Assembly (NCBI RefSeq): GCF_016107305.1
Contig: NZ_RCVR01000012.1
Location: forward strand, 1-64,000
Direction of reading: 5' to 3'
Source of the DNA: Roseomonas sp. KE2513
GTDB lineage: Bacteria > Pseudomonadota > Alphaproteobacteria > Acetobacterales > Acetobacteraceae
DNA length: 64,000 bases
Below are positions 1-9,193 of this stretch, piece after piece. Under the pieces are notes generated by a model. That model did not search any database, was not told where the DNA came from, and worked only from the letters and a program-made list of their open reading frames with translations. Position 1 is the first letter of the stretch. Every line of letters starts with the position of its first letter. The position numbers were made by a program, and so were the translations under genes.

Positions 1-1
1 T

Positions 2-223
2 ATCATCGACCCGGATCTCGACCAGGACGGCACGACCACCGTGCGTGGCTTCTACAACACGGATAACGGCGGTTCCTGCGGCTGGACTGGTGCCTGCTCC
101 TTCTTCGGCACCCTGACCGCCACGATGATGCCCAGCGCCGCCACCTCGGTGCCCGAACCCGCAAGCCTGGCTCTTTTTGGCGCAGGCCTGTTCGGGCTGG
201 GCTTGGTACGCCGCCGGCGCTGA
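2..223 (+). CDS. PEP-CTERM sorting-domain protein, C-terminal part
   Basis: Only the end of the gene is inside the window; the reading frame is open from base 2 and its start lies upstream. The last residues form a PEP-CTERM signal: VPEPASLALFGAGL, a short hydrophobic helix and a terminal RRRR cluster. In this family the signal directs an exported protein to the exosortase/EpsH system, where the tail is cleaved and the protein is delivered to the outside, often together with exopolysaccharide. The visible upstream part is polar and Gly/Thr-rich with two Cys, as is usual for these secreted proteins, but gives no function. No exosortase gene is in the window. Confidence 0.85.
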   Translation: MIDPDLDQDGTTTVRGFYNTDNGGSCGWTGACSFFGTLTATMMPSAATSVPEPASLALFGAGLFGLGLVRRRR

Positions 224-230
224 CGCTGGG

Positions 231-248
231 GAGGGGCCTCATCCCCTC
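231..248 (+). terminator. possible hairpin after the PEP-CTERM gene
   Basis: Six-base-pair perfect stem (GAGGGG / CCCCTC, loop CCTCAT) starting 7 bases after the stop codon. There is no T-run after it, so it is at best a weak or Rho-assisted terminator. Confidence 0.3.
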
Positions 249-254
249 GCCATT

Positions 255-274
255 ATATAAAGATATCCTGATAT
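255..274 (+). promoter_or_regulatory. AT-rich palindrome upstream of ahcY, candidate operator
   Basis: An imperfect palindrome centred on GATATC (262-267) with ATAT arms at 255-258 and 271-274 stands out as an AT-rich island in very GC-rich DNA, about 75 bases before the ahcY start. Several proteobacteria control S-adenosylmethionine-cycle genes with ArsR-type SahR/SamR repressors that bind such palindromes upstream of ahcY. Assignment to that regulator is inference, since I cannot compare with a measured consensus and the regulator gene is not in the window. Confidence 0.45.
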
Positions 275-346
275 GGTTCGGCGCCCCCTGGCTTCGGCGC
301 CGCGCCTGTGATAGGCGACGGCCAATCCCGAAAGGCCACGCCCCCC

Positions 347-1762
347 ATGCCCGATACGCTTCCCCCCAAAGCCGATTACGTCGTCGCCGACCTCTCCCTT
401 GCCGCCTGGGGCCGCAAGGAGATTGAGATGGCCGAGGACGAGATGCCCGGCCTGATGGCCACCCGCCGCGAGTACGGTACCAGCCAGCCGCTGAAGGGCG
501 CCCGCATCGCCGGCTGCCTGCACATGACAATCCAGACGGCGGTGCTGATCGAGACGCTGAAGGCGCTCGGCGCCGATGTCCGCTGGTCGTCCTGCAACAT
601 CTTCTCCACTCAGGACCACGCCGCGGCAGCCATCGCCGCCACCGGCACGCCGGTCTTCGCCATCAAGGGCGAGAGCCTGGAGGACTACTGGAACTACGTC
701 CGCCGCACTCTTGAGTGGGCCGATGGTGGCGAGCCGAACCTGCTGCTCGACGATGGCGGCGACATGACGCTGCTCGTCCATTACGGTCTGCGCGCCGAAC
801 AAGGAGACACGAAGTTCCTGGACGGCGCGACGAACGATGAGGAGACGGTCTTCTTCGCCCTCATCAAGCGCACCCTGTCCGAGAAGCCCGGCTGGTTCGC
901 CAAGCTGGCCGCCGCGCTGAAGGGCGTGTCGGAGGAGACGACGACGGGCGTTCACCGCCTCTACACCATGGCGAAGGAGGGCAAGCTCCTCTTCCCCGCC
1001 ATCAACGTGAACGACAGCGTCACCAAGTCGAAGTTCGACAACCTTTACGGCTGCCGTGAGTCGCTGGTGGACGCGCTCCGCCGCGGCACGGACCTGATGA
1101 TGGCCGGCAAGGTCGCCTGCGTCGCCGGCTTCGGTGACGTCGGCAAGGGCTCCGCCGCTTCCCTCCGCAATGCCGGCTGCCGCGTGATGGTGACGGAGGT
1201 CGATCCGATCTGCGCGCTCCAGGCCGCGATGGAGGGCTACGAGGTCGTGACGATGGAGGACGCCGCCCCGCGCGCCGACATCTTCGTGACGGCGACCGGC
1301 AACGTGGACGTCATCACGATCGAGCACATGCGCGCCATGAAGAACCGTGCCGTTGTCTCGAACATCGGCCACTTCGACAGCGAGATTCAGGTTTCGTCGC
1401 TGCGCAACCTCAAGTGGACGAACATCAAGCCGCAGGTGGACGAGATCGAGTTCCCCGACGGCAAGCGCATCACCCTTCTCTCCGAGGGGCGGCTGGTGAA
1501 CCTCGGCAACGCGACCGGTCACCCCTCCTTCGTGATGTCGGCGTCCTTCACCAACCAGACGCTTGCGCAGATTGAGCTCTGGACGAACGGCGCGGCTTAC
1601 GGGAAGCAGGTCTATACCCTGCCCAAGCACCTCGACGAGAAAGTGGCCTTCCTGCACCTCGAGAAGGTCGGCGCGAAGCTGACGAAGCTCACCCCGCAAC
1701 AGGCCGGTTATATCGGCGTGCCGGAGGCCGGTCCCTTCAAGGCCGAGCAGTACCGCTACTGA
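347..1762 (+). CDS. ahcY: adenosylhomocysteinase
   Basis: S-adenosyl-L-homocysteine hydrolase: cytosolic, NAD-dependent, splits S-adenosylhomocysteine into adenosine and homocysteine and so removes the inhibitory product of methyltransferases. The 471-residue protein shows the family throughout: the substrate region with [13 protein letters not shown], the NAD-binding loop [33 protein letters not shown], and the typical C-terminus ending FKAEQYRY. An in-frame GTG at 308 would add 13 residues, but homologues begin near [16 protein letters not shown], so I chose ATG 347. It stands alone, between a PEP-CTERM gene and ftsK, with a palindromic operator candidate upstream and a good terminator downstream. 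Confidence 0.97.
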   Translation: MPDTLPPKADYVVADLSLAAWGRKEIEMAEDEMPGLMATRREYGTSQPLKGARIAGCLHMTIQTAVLIETLKALGADVRWSSCNIFSTQDHAAAAIAATGTPVFAIKGESLEDYWNYVRRTLEWADGGEPNLLLDDGGDMTLLVHYGLRAEQGDTKFLDGATNDEETVFFALIKRTLSEKPGWFAKLAAALKGVSEETTTGVHRLYTMAKEGKLLFPAINVNDSVTKSKFDNLYGCRESLVDALRRGTDLMMAGKVACVAGFGDVGKGSAASLRNAGCRVMVTEVDPICALQAAMEGYEVVTMEDAAPRADIFVTATGNVDVITIEHMRAMKNRAVVSNIGHFDSEIQVSSLRNLKWTNIKPQVDEIEFPDGKRITLLSEGRLVNLGNATGHPSFVMSASFTNQTLAQIELWTNGAAYGKQVYTLPKHLDEKVAFLHLEKVGAKLTKLTPQQAGYIGVPEAGPFKAEQYRY

Positions 1763-1810
1763 CCACGGGTCGGGCGGCGGAAGCTGCCCCTTCGACCGCA
1801 TCGCTCTTCG

Positions 1811-1853
1811 GGCGGGGGTGTCGGCCAGGGCGGCCGGCGCTCCCGCCTTTTTT
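1811..1853 (+). terminator. intrinsic terminator of ahcY
   Basis: GGCGGG (1811-1816) pairs with CCCGCC (1842-1847); an inner CGGCC/GGCCG stem (1822-1826 with 1832-1836) lies inside, and six T follow directly (1848-1853). This is the clearest Rho-independent terminator in the window. Confidence 0.8.
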
Positions 1854-1913
1854 GTGAGCGATCCTGATTTGGCGCAAACTGTGTAGCCCAAACAAGTGTT
1901 TAGCGTGTAGTCT

Positions 1914-1942
1914 TTCCCGGCTGCATCAATCGAAGCCGGGAA
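1914..1942 (+). promoter_or_regulatory. hairpin covering the ftsK ribosome binding site
   Basis: TTCCCGGCT (1914-1922) is the exact reverse complement of AGCCGGGAA (1934-1942), with an 11-base loop. The right arm contains the only plausible Shine-Dalgarno sequence (GGGAAG, 1938-1943), 3 bases before the ftsK ATG at 1947. A folded leader would hide the ribosome site, so translation could depend on unfolding. This is inference from pairing alone. Confidence 0.45.
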
Positions 1943-1946
1943 GACC

Positions 1947-4553
1947 ATGCCGCGCGCCTCCGCCGACCGATCCGCCAGCCCCGTGAGCAGCGCGGCCCCG
2001 TCCATGAACCCTTTCGGCACCGCGGCCGGGCTGCGCCGCTTTGCCTCGCCCGCTGTGAAGGCGGCGCTGAGGCGGCGGGGCGGACAACTCATGGGGATGA
2101 TCGCGGGGCTGCTGGGCCTCGCGGTGCTGGTGGCGCTGGCCAGCCATAATCCGGCCGATCCGTCCCTCTCCACTGCCACCTCGCGCGCGCCGACCAACCT
2201 TGCTGGTCCCTTCGGCGCCCTTGTCTCCGACGTGCTGCTGCAGGGCTTCGGCTGGGCCGGGCTGCTGCCGGCCCTCTGCCTCATGACCTGGGCGATGCGG
2301 CTCTCCACCCATCGCGGCCTCTCGCCCTTCGCCGGTCGGGTGGCGGCGCTGCTGGCGGGGCTGCCGCTGCTGGCCGCCGCCTTCGCGGCCAGCCCGCTGC
2401 CCGCGCCCTTCCCGGGCGGCACGCCCGGCGGCGCCATGGGGCCGCTCGTTCAGCAGGCGGTGGACGATACCGTGGGCGCGCTGTTCGGCCCGCTCGGCGA
2501 GGTGCTGGGCAATATCGGCATCCTCGTGCTGGCCCTCGCCGCGACCTTTCTTGCCCTTGCCATCCCGCTCTCCTCCTGGCGCCGGGCGGGCGGAGCTGCG
2601 GCGCGCCGGGGCTCGGGGCTGGCCGGGAACATTCTGCGGCGCCGCAACCTGGCACGCGCCCGCGCGGCCGAGGCACGGCAGACCCGTGACCGCCTGACCA
2701 TGCGTCGTGAGCTGGCCGAGGAGAAGCCCGGCCTGTTCGCTCGCCTCCTCGGCGCCCCGCAGCGGCTTGTTGAACTCGTGCGGCGCCGGCCGCAGCCCTC
2801 GCCCCAGCTTTCCGCCATGCTGCGCGCGGCCGATGCCGCGGCCGAGGCCCCGCGCCCGGCCCGCCGCGCCCCGCGGCCTCAGCCAGAGCGCCCGCAGGCC
2901 GAGCAGCCGGCCGCTGAGGCGGAGTCCGCGCCCGAGCCCGAGGCGCCCCGCCGCCCCGCGGGCGACGCGCCCCGCATTGCCGACCGCGTGCTGCCCCCGC
3001 GCCGCCTGCCCATTTCCGAGTCCGTGAAGAAGGGCGATGACGGCCGCTTCCGCCTGCCGCCCCTCTCCCTCCTGAAGCCCGCGCCGCCGCGACGGGAGAG
3101 CGGCCCCTCCCAGGAGTTCCTGGAGGAGAATGCGCGGATGCTCGAATCCGTGCTCGACGACTACGGCGTGCGCGGCCGCATCGCCGATATCCGCCCGGGC
3201 CCGGTGGTCACCCTTTACGAGCTGGAACCGGCGCCGGGCACGAAATCTGCCCGCGTCATCGGCCTGGCCGACGACATCGCGCGCAGCATGTCCGTGCTCG
3301 CCGTCCGCATCGCGACCGTCCCCGGCCGCAACGTCATCGGCATCGAGCTGCCGAACGCCAAGCGCGAGACGGTCTACTTCTCCGAGATGATGGAGGCCGA
3401 GGACTGGGCGCGTAACCCCGGCAAGCTGCCGCTGGCGCTCGGCAAGGACATTGGCGGCGCGCCAGTTGTCGCCGATCTCGCGCGCATGCCGCACCTGCTG
3501 ATCGCGGGCACCACCGGCTCGGGCAAGTCGGTCGGGATCAACACGATGATCCTCTCGCTGCTCTACCGCTTCGGGCCGAACGAGTGCCGCTTCATCATGA
3601 TCGACCCGAAGATGCTGGAGCTCTCGGTCTATGACCGCATCCCGCACCTTCTTGCCCCGGTGGTGACGGACCCACCCAAGGCGATCGGCGCGCTGAAGTG
3701 GACGGTCCGCGAGATGGAACGCCGCTACAAGGCGATGAGCCAGCTCGGCGTCCGCAACATCGGCGGCTACAACGAGAAGGTCACGGCCGCCTCCTCGCGC
3801 GGCGAGCAGCTGACGCGCCGCGTGCAGACCGGTTTCGACCCCGAGACGGGCAAGCCCGTCTTCGAGGAGCAGCCGCTGGCGCTCGAATCGCTGCCCATGA
3901 TCGTCGTCGTCATCGACGAGATGGCGGACCTGATGATCGTGGCGGGCAAGGAGATCGAGGGCGCGGTGCAGCGGCTCGCGCAGATGGCGCGCGCCGCCGG
4001 CATCCACGTCATCATGGCAACGCAGCGCCCCTCGGTGGACGTTATCACCGGCACCATCAAGGCGAACTTCCCGACGCGTATCTCCTTCTCCGTCACCTCC
4101 AAGATCGACAGCCGCACCATCCTCGGCGAGCAGGGGGCGGAGCAGCTGCTCGGCCAGGGCGACATGTTGCACATGGCTGGCGGCGGGCGGGTGAACCGCG
4201 TGCACGGTCCCTTCGTCTCCGACGAGGAGGTGGAGCGCGTGGTGGAGTTCCTGCGCGAGCAGGGCGAGCCCGCCTATATCGACGAGGTCACCGAGGTCGA
4301 TGACGACGAGGAGGGCGGCGGCGCCATGGCGGCGCTGGATGCCGGCGGCGGCGAGAAGGGCCTCTACGAGCAGGCCGTTGCCCTTGTCTCGCGCGAGGGC
4401 AAGGCGAGCACGAGCTTCGTCCAGCGCCACCTCAACATCGGCTACAACCGCGCCGCCAAGCTCATCGAGCAGATGGAGCGCGACGGCGTGGTCGGCCCCG
4501 CCAACCATGTCGGCAAGCGCGAGGTGCTGGCGCGTGCGGGGGCAGATGACTGA
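1947..4553 (+). CDS. ftsK: DNA translocase FtsK
   Basis: Septum-anchored, ATP-driven DNA pump that clears the chromosome terminus at division and activates XerCD at dif. The 868-residue protein has four N-terminal membrane segments (roughly residues 48-70, 92-115, 130-150 and 186-211), an Ala/Pro/Arg-rich linker to about residue 380, then the motor domain. The Walker A motif is GTTGSGKS (about residue 521), followed by Walker [12 protein letters not shown] and [13 protein letters not shown]. The last about 65 residues form the gamma winged helix ([36 protein letters not shown]) that reads KOPS sites. The stop codon overlaps the start of the cupin gene. A hairpin covers the ribosome site. Confidence 0.97.
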   Translation: MPRASADRSASPVSSAAPSMNPFGTAAGLRRFASPAVKAALRRRGGQLMGMIAGLLGLAVLVALASHNPADPSLSTATSRAPTNLAGPFGALVSDVLLQGFGWAGLLPALCLMTWAMRLSTHRGLSPFAGRVAALLAGLPLLAAAFAASPLPAPFPGGTPGGAMGPLVQQAVDDTVGALFGPLGEVLGNIGILVLALAATFLALAIPLSSWRRAGGAAARRGSGLAGNILRRRNLARARAAEARQTRDRLTMRRELAEEKPGLFARLLGAPQRLVELVRRRPQPSPQLSAMLRAADAAAEAPRPARRAPRPQPERPQAEQPAAEAESAPEPEAPRRPAGDAPRIADRVLPPRRLPISESVKKGDDGRFRLPPLSLLKPAPPRRESGPSQEFLEENARMLESVLDDYGVRGRIADIRPGPVVTLYELEPAPGTKSARVIGLADDIARSMSVLAVRIATVPGRNVIGIELPNAKRETVYFSEMMEAEDWARNPGKLPLALGKDIGGAPVVADLARMPHLLIAGTTGSGKSVGINTMILSLLYRFGPNECRFIMIDPKMLELSVYDRIPHLLAPVVTDPPKAIGALKWTVREMERRYKAMSQLGVRNIGGYNEKVTAASSRGEQLTRRVQTGFDPETGKPVFEEQPLALESLPMIVVVIDEMADLMIVAGKEIEGAVQRLAQMARAAGIHVIMATQRPSVDVITGTIKANFPTRISFSVTSKIDSRTILGEQGAEQLLGQGDMLHMAGGGRVNRVHGPFVSDEEVERVVEFLREQGEPAYIDEVTEVDDDEEGGGAMAALDAGGGEKGLYEQAVALVSREGKASTSFVQRHLNIGYNRAAKLIEQMERDGVVGPANHVGKREVLARAGADD

Positions 4554-5016
4554 GAGGCATCGCTTCGCCCCCTCCGGCGGCCTCCCCAACTCGGGGCTGC
4601 CGCTGCTGGTGTGGCGCGGCGCGCTGAACGCCGACGCCGAAGCGATCACCCAGCACTTCGCGCGCCACGGCTGGTCCAACGCCTGGACGAACGGCGTGTT
4701 CGACTATCACCACTTCCACAGCATCGCGCATGAGGCGCTCGGCGTCTCGCGGGGCGAGGCGCGGGTGCGCTTCGGCGGCCCGGATGGGGAGACCCTCACG
4801 CTGCGCGCCGGCGACGCCATGGTGATCCCGGCCGGCGTCGGCCATTGCCGGGAATGGGCGAGCGAGGACTTCGAGATCGTCGGCGCCTATCCTGGCGGGG
4901 GCGACTACGACATCCGCCGGGGCGATCCCGCGGAGGCCGCCGAGGTGGCCGCCAACATCGCCGCCGTTCCCCGCCCGGAGGCCGATCCGGTGGAGGGCTG
5001 CCCGATCTGGGCCTGA
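4546..5016 (+). CDS. cupin-domain protein, YjlB-like
   Basis: Cytosolic single-domain cupin of 156 residues. Cupin motif 1 is seen in [20 protein letters not shown] with several metal-binding His, and motif 2 in [12 protein letters not shown]. The arrangement, including WRNG-like [13 protein letters not shown] and the GAYPGG segment, resembles the B. subtilis YjlB family, whose reaction is not established as far as I know. ATG 4546 overlaps the last 8 bases of ftsK, so the two genes are probably translationally coupled; a functional link with DNA translocation is not implied. Confidence 0.8.
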   Translation: MTERHRFAPSGGLPNSGLPLLVWRGALNADAEAITQHFARHGWSNAWTNGVFDYHHFHSIAHEALGVSRGEARVRFGGPDGETLTLRAGDAMVIPAGVGHCREWASEDFEIVGAYPGGGDYDIRRGDPAEAAEVAANIAAVPRPEADPVEGCPIWA

Positions 5017-5118
5017 CCGCAGGGGAGGGGACCGCGCAACACGGAGGCTTGATCCGCCCTTGCCGGGCGGCTGACCCAGGCCCTTCTCTCCCATCATGCC
5101 CCAACTGGAGGCCACCCG

Positions 5119-5754
5119 ATGTGCCGATCGCTGCCCGCCCTCGCCGCGACCGTTCTTTCCCTGGCCACCCTCGCGGCGGGCACGGCCGCAGCCCAGACCC
5201 AGGCCCAGAACCGCCCGCCGAGCTTCCCGACGCGGGATGTGGTGGTGACCTACCGGGTGCTCGGCAATGCCTCTCCCCAGACGCCGCGCGAGTTCACGGT
5301 GGCCGCCCTCGCCTCGGAGGGGCGGCTGCGTGTTGAAGCCCCCTCCATGCCCGCCTGGGGGCTGGCCGACCGCCGCACCGGGCGAACCGAGATGGTGATG
5401 GATTCGATGCGTGTCGTGACGCCCAGCCCGGTCCGGCAGGACGAGGCGATGCGCTACCTCCGCATGGTGGAATCCGCGCGCCTGACGGGCGCCGGCAGCG
5501 CCACCCAGGCCGGGCAGCGCTGCACCAACTACCGCTTCGACGAGAGCGGCCAGCGCGGCACCGCCTGCCTGACCGCCGATGGCGTGCTGCTTCGCGGTGT
5601 GAACGAGCGTGGCGAGGGACTGGAGGCAACGCGAGTGGAGTACGCGCGCCAGGACCCCGCCCGCTTCCGCGTGCCGGAGGGCTACCGGCGGGTCGATCTC
5701 GGCGAGATGGGCCGCAGTCTCGGACTGGGCGGCCTCGCGATGCCGCGCCGTTAG
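5119..5754 (+). CDS. exported protein of unknown function
   Basis: I do not recognise this 211-residue protein. It has a clear Sec signal peptide (hydrophobic stretch, then AAGTAAAQ with likely cleavage after AAA or AQA near residue 25) and so should act in the periplasm. The mature part is predicted to be beta-rich, contains two Cys (QRCTNYRF and GTACLTADG) that could form a disulfide, and has a repeated VVTYRV/RVEAP pattern reminiscent of LolA-like or DUF4412-like barrels. lolA often follows ftsK in alphaproteobacteria, but I see no specific LolA motif. GGAG 8 bases before the ATG supports the start. Confidence 0.65.
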   Translation: MCRSLPALAATVLSLATLAAGTAAAQTQAQNRPPSFPTRDVVVTYRVLGNASPQTPREFTVAALASEGRLRVEAPSMPAWGLADRRTGRTEMVMDSMRVVTPSPVRQDEAMRYLRMVESARLTGAGSATQAGQRCTNYRFDESGQRGTACLTADGVLLRGVNERGEGLEATRVEYARQDPARFRVPEGYRRVDLGEMGRSLGLGGLAMPRR

Positions 5755-5770
5755 AGGCGCGGCAGGCTTC

Positions 5771-5929
5771 TCAGCCGAAGAAGAGCTTCAGCAGGATCAG
5801 GATCACCACGACGATGCCGATCGCCCAGCTCGTCGCGCGGGTGAACTGGGCCCAGCCCGTCTGGCGGTCGGCGATGATGTCCTTCGCCCGCACTTCCTCG
5901 AAGTCGATCGTCTGCTTGGCCTCGGCCAT
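5771..5929 (-). CDS. small membrane protein, aa3-type cytochrome oxidase subunit IV-like
   Basis: A 52-residue protein (MAEAKQTIDFEEV...) with a charged cytosolic N-terminal part and one C-terminal membrane helix (WAIGIVVVILILLKLFF). Size and layout, including a Trp- and Thr-rich stretch just before the helix (GWAQFTRATSW), match the bacterial aa3-type cytochrome c oxidase subunit IV family, a small accessory subunit of the terminal oxidase. A longer form beginning at 5983 would overlap the purN stop. The family call rests on overall pattern only. The other oxidase genes are not in the window, apart from ctaA at 47 kb. Confidence 0.6.
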   Translation of the reverse strand: MAEAKQTIDFEEVRAKDIIADRQTGWAQFTRATSWAIGIVVVILILLKLFFG

Positions 5930-5979
5930 GGTCGGTGCCCCGTGCTGGGCCGCCCGCCGGGGATCGGGCGGGGCGGCGT

Positions 5980-6666
5980 TCATGGCATTTCTGTAGGGAG
6001 CGCGGGCAGCACCGGCAAGGGGTTGGCGAGGGCGCCCTCGGCCATCGGCGCCTCGATGACCGCGTGCCCAGCCTCCAGCCGAGCGGCGCCGGAGGCCGCC
6101 CAGGCGAGAGCCGCGGGGTAGAGCCGGTGCTCTTCAGCCAGGACCCGCGCGGCCAGCGCCGCCTCGTCGTCCCTGGGCAGGATGGGCACGGCGGACTGGG
6201 CGATGATCGGCCCCTCGTCCACGCCCGGGGTCACGAAATGCACGGTGCAGCCGTGCAGCCGCACCCCCGCCGCGATCGCCCGCGCATGGGTGTCGAGGCC
6301 GGGGAAGGCGGGCAGCAGGCTTGGGTGGATGTTGAGCATCCGCCCCGACCAGGCGGTGACGAAATCCTCCGTCAGCACGCGCATGAAGCCGGCCAGCGCG
6401 ATCAGTTCGATCCCGGCCTCCGTCAGCTTGGCGCCCATTGCCGCCTCGAAGCCCGCGCGGTCGCGGCCGAAGGGGCGGCTCTCGACCACCGCCGTCGCGA
6501 TGCCCGCCGCCCGCGCGCGCTCCAGCCCGGCGGCGTCGGCGCGATTGGAGAGGACAAGGGCCAGCTCGGCGGGATAGGCGGGGTGGCGCGCCGCCTCGAT
6601 CAGCGCGCCGAGGTTGCTGCCGCGGCCGGAGATGAGCACCGCGACGCGCCGCTTCAGTTCGGCCAT
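5980..6666 (-). CDS. purN: phosphoribosylglycinamide formyltransferase
   Basis: Third step of purine synthesis: transfers a formyl group from 10-formyltetrahydrofolate to GAR. Signatures are [16 protein letters not shown] at the N-terminus, the catalytic Asn-His segment [14 protein letters not shown], and [20 protein letters not shown], which carries the catalytic His and Asp. At 228 residues it is slightly longer than the usual 200-215 because of a Pro/Ala-rich tail. The start overlaps the end of purM by 13 bases, so the two are one transcription unit read leftward. Confidence 0.96.
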   Translation of the reverse strand: MAELKRRVAVLISGRGSNLGALIEAARHPAYPAELALVLSNRADAAGLERARAAGIATAVVESRPFGRDRAGFEAAMGAKLTEAGIELIALAGFMRVLTEDFVTAWSGRMLNIHPSLLPAFPGLDTHARAIAAGVRLHGCTVHFVTPGVDEGPIIAQSAVPILPRDDEAALAARVLAEEHRLYPAALAWAASGAARLEAGHAVIEAPMAEGALANPLPVLPALPTEMP

Positions 6667-7715
6667 GCGGCGGAAAGCCCCTCCATCCGCACCTCGGCCT
6701 CGCCCGCGCCGGCCTCGATCCAGCCGATGCGGTGGGCGGTCTCGCCGTGCTCGGCGAGCATCGCGACGGCCGCCTCCACCTTGCCCGGCTCGACCACCAG
6801 GGCCATGCCGATGCCGCAGTTGAAAACGCGCAGCATCTCCTCCGGCGCCACGCCGCCCGTGCGGGCCAGCCAGGCAAAGACGGGCGGCACGGGCCAGGAG
6901 CCGGCCTCCACCACGGCGGCCGTGCCCTCGGGCAGCACGCGAGGCAGGTTGCCGGGCAGGCCGCCGCCGGTGATATGGGCCGCCGCCTTGATCAGTCCGG
7001 CGCGGTGCAGCGCCAGCACCGGCTTCACATAGATGCGCGTCGGCTCCAGCAGCGCCTCGCCGAGGCTGCGGCCGGCCGCGAAGGGTGCGGGGTCGCCCAG
7101 GCCAGCGTTCCCGGCCTCCAGGATGCGGCGGACGAGGGAGAAGCCGTTGGAGTGCACGCCCGAGGCGCCGAGGCCGAGCACGATGTCCCCCGGCCCCACG
7201 TCGCCCGCCGGCAGCAGCGCGCCCCGCTCCGCCGCGCCGACCGAGAAGCCCGCGAGGTCGTAGTCGCCCTTGTGGTACATGCCCGGCATCTCCGCGGTCT
7301 CGCCGCCCACCAGCGCGCAGCCGGCCTGCCGGCAGCCCTCGGCGATTCCCGAGACCACCTCGGCCGCCTGCGCCACGTCGAGCGCGCCGGTCGCGAAGTA
7401 GTCGAGGAAGAAGAGCGGCTCGGCGCCCTGCACCACGAGGTCGTTCACGCACATGGCCACGAGGTCGATGCCGACCGTCCCGTGGTGGCGCGCATCGATC
7501 GCCAGCCGCAGCTTCGTGCCCACGCCATCGGTCGAGGAGACGAGGACGGGGTCCTGGAACCCGGCGGCGCGGAGGTCGAACAGCGCCCCGAAGCCGCCGA
7601 GCCCGCCCATGGTCCCGGTGCGGTCCGTGGAACGGGCGAGCGGCTTGATCCGGTCCACCAGCGCGTCGCCGGCCTCGATGTCCACGCCGGCGTCGCGGTA
7701 GGTCAGTCTGGTCAT
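6654..7715 (-). CDS. purM: phosphoribosylformylglycinamidine cyclo-ligase
   Basis: AIR synthetase, the fifth step of purine synthesis, closing the imidazole ring of FGAM with ATP. The 353-residue protein has the PurM pattern: [16 protein letters not shown] at the start, [49 protein letters not shown] and the C-terminal [15 protein letters not shown]. It is the first gene of the purM-purN pair and is divergent from the DUF2066-like gene, so its promoter should lie in the short region 7716-7776 or overlap that gene's 5' end. Confidence 0.97.
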   Translation of the reverse strand: MTRLTYRDAGVDIEAGDALVDRIKPLARSTDRTGTMGGLGGFGALFDLRAAGFQDPVLVSSTDGVGTKLRLAIDARHHGTVGIDLVAMCVNDLVVQGAEPLFFLDYFATGALDVAQAAEVVSGIAEGCRQAGCALVGGETAEMPGMYHKGDYDLAGFSVGAAERGALLPAGDVGPGDIVLGLGASGVHSNGFSLVRRILEAGNAGLGDPAPFAAGRSLGEALLEPTRIYVKPVLALHRAGLIKAAAHITGGGLPGNLPRVLPEGTAAVVEAGSWPVPPVFAWLARTGGVAPEEMLRVFNCGIGMALVVEPGKVEAAVAMLAEHGETAHRIGWIEAGAGEAEVRMEGLSAAWPN

Positions 7716-7776
7716 GGCGGTCCTTGATCGGCTATCCCCAGGGGCGAAGCAGGATGCGCTCCACGGGAGGCGGCTT

Positions 7777-8577
7777 ATGCCCAGTTCAGACGGTCGCGCT
7801 ACCCATCATGTCCCGGGCACGGGCGCAATCCGCCGCTTGCGGGAATTCGGCCTGCGGGCGGCCGGAGCCCTGGCCCTGGCCCTGGCGGCGCTGCTCCTGC
7901 CAGGAGCCCCGGCGCGCGCGCAGGACGATCCGGCCGTGCAGCGCGGCGTGCCCGCCGAAGCCACCGCCGCCAACGCCGTGCTGGCGCGGGAACGGGCGAT
8001 CGCCAATGCCCAGCGCCTGGCCTACCAGCGCTACGCCGCGGCCACGGGGGCCAATCCCAACGCCTCGGCCTCCCAGATCGAGTCGCTGGTGACGAGCATG
8101 GTGGTGGAGCAGGAGCGCACCACCCTCAACGGCTATTCCGGCCGCTACACGGTCCGCTTCCGCGGCGCCGGCACGAATTCCGGCGGCTCCGTGCCCGCGG
8201 CATCGGGGGGTGGCACGGTGCCGCCGCTCGGCGGACCGGCCCCGGCCTCGCCCGCCGCCCTGCCGCCGGGCGTGCCGCCCGTCATGCCGCTGACGGCCTA
8301 TCTTGAGGCTGGTGCCCGATTCGGCTCCTTCGCCGAGTACCTGACGCTGCGCCAGCGCCTGCTGGCCCAGCCTTCAGTCGGCAGCGTCGATGTCCTCGCG
8401 ATCGCCGTGGACGGCGCGCGGCTGCGGATCGGGCTGCGCAGCCCGCCGGGCGTCGCGGCGCCGGAGCTGGCACAGGGCGGAATCCTGCTGGCGCCCAGCC
8501 AGCCGCCCGCGGCCAACGGGCTGCCCGTTCCCACCACGGGCCCGGCCTGGCGAGTCGGCCTTGCCGGAGGGGCCTGA
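7777..8577 (+). CDS. exported DUF2066-like protein
   Basis: Protein of 266 residues with a signal-like hydrophobic stretch ([22 protein letters not shown]). The mature part begins with the arrangement typical of DUF2066: [17 protein letters not shown], then [20 protein letters not shown] and [10 protein letters not shown]; the middle is a Gly/Pro-rich linker. The function of DUF2066 is unknown to me. From memory, pseudomonads carry a DUF2066 gene between purM and hda, and the same neighbourhood here supports the call. I chose ATG 7777 because GGGAGG sits 6 bases before it and because the in-frame ATG at 7714 would overlap the purM start. Confidence 0.65.
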   Translation: MPSSDGRATHHVPGTGAIRRLREFGLRAAGALALALAALLLPGAPARAQDDPAVQRGVPAEATAANAVLARERAIANAQRLAYQRYAAATGANPNASASQIESLVTSMVVEQERTTLNGYSGRYTVRFRGAGTNSGGSVPAASGGGTVPPLGGPAPASPAALPPGVPPVMPLTAYLEAGARFGSFAEYLTLRQRLLAQPSVGSVDVLAIAVDGARLRIGLRSPPGVAAPELAQGGILLAPSQPPAANGLPVPTTGPAWRVGLAGGA

Positions 8578-8617
8578 CGGCGAGCTCGACGGGCGCTCCG
8601 GGCGACCGGAGGCCCGT

Positions 8618-9193
8618 GTGGAGGCGGGGCAGGCCGCCATCCACCCCTCCGAGAGCGCGCTCTTCACCCTTCCCAACGTCATTACCCTCGCCCGGCTCTG
8701 CATCGTGCCGGTGGTGGTGTGGCTGATCATCCAGCACCGCCTGGACATCGCCTTCCTCCTCTTCATCGGCGCCGGGGTTTCGGACGCGGTGGACGGCTGG
8801 CTGGCACGCGTGCGGAACGCGCGCTCCTTCCTCGGCTCCATCCTCGATCCCATGGCCGACAAGGCGCTGCTCGTCTCCGTCTATGTCACGCTGGCCATCA
8901 TCGGCGTGCTGCCGGACTGGCTCGCCATCCTCGTCGTGTTCCGCGACGTGCTGATCGTGGGCGGGCTGATGGTCCTCGCCCTCATGGGCGTGCGGCCCGC
9001 CATCCGGCCGCTCTTCGTCTCGAAGCTGAATACGGCGATGCAGATCGCGCTCGCCGCGGCGGCGCTGTTCCTGCGCGGGTACGGGTTCGATGGCGGGTGG
9101 CTGATGCCCGCCCTCATCGGCTGCGTCGCGGGCACCACCATCGCCTCCGGCGCCGCCTATGTGCGCGATGCCTCGCGGTCCCTGCCGGCATGA
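8618..9193 (+). CDS. CDP-alcohol phosphatidyltransferase family protein
   Basis: Inner-membrane enzyme of phospholipid synthesis that exchanges CMP of CDP-diacylglycerol for an alcohol. The complete signature D-x2-DG-x2-AR-x8-G-x3-D-x3-D is present in SDAVDGWLARVRNARSFLGS followed by ILDPMADKA. About five hydrophobic segments surround it. The motif cannot tell which alcohol is used; PgsA-like (glycerol 3-phosphate) is most likely. No ATG precedes the conserved region in frame, so GTG 8618 (191 residues) is preferred; TTG 8561 is possible and would overlap the upstream gene. The stop overlaps the next gene (ATGA). Confidence 0.85.
   Translation: MEAGQAAIHPSESALFTLPNVITLARLCIVPVVVWLIIQHRLDIAFLLFIGAGVSDAVDGWLARVRNARSFLGSILDPMADKALLVSVYVTLAIIGVLPDWLAILVVFRDVLIVGGLMVLALMGVRPAIRPLFVSKLNTAMQIALAAAALFLRGYGFDGGWLMPALIGCVAGTTIASGAAYVRDASRSLPA

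Noticed and set aside
224-346. SAH or SAM riboswitch in the ahcY leader
   Set aside because: The leader after the operator-like palindrome is only about 70 bases. It lacks the conserved core and pseudoknot arms I would expect.
1926-4679. Long open frame of 917 codons antisense to ftsK; similar ones opposite glgE, glgB and malQ/treY (18388-20982, 25634-27781, 30261-33161)
   Set aside because: These are products of the extreme GC bias at third positions. Their translations are His/Arg/Ala/Gly-rich low-complexity text with no domain, and they lie opposite well-supported enzymes.
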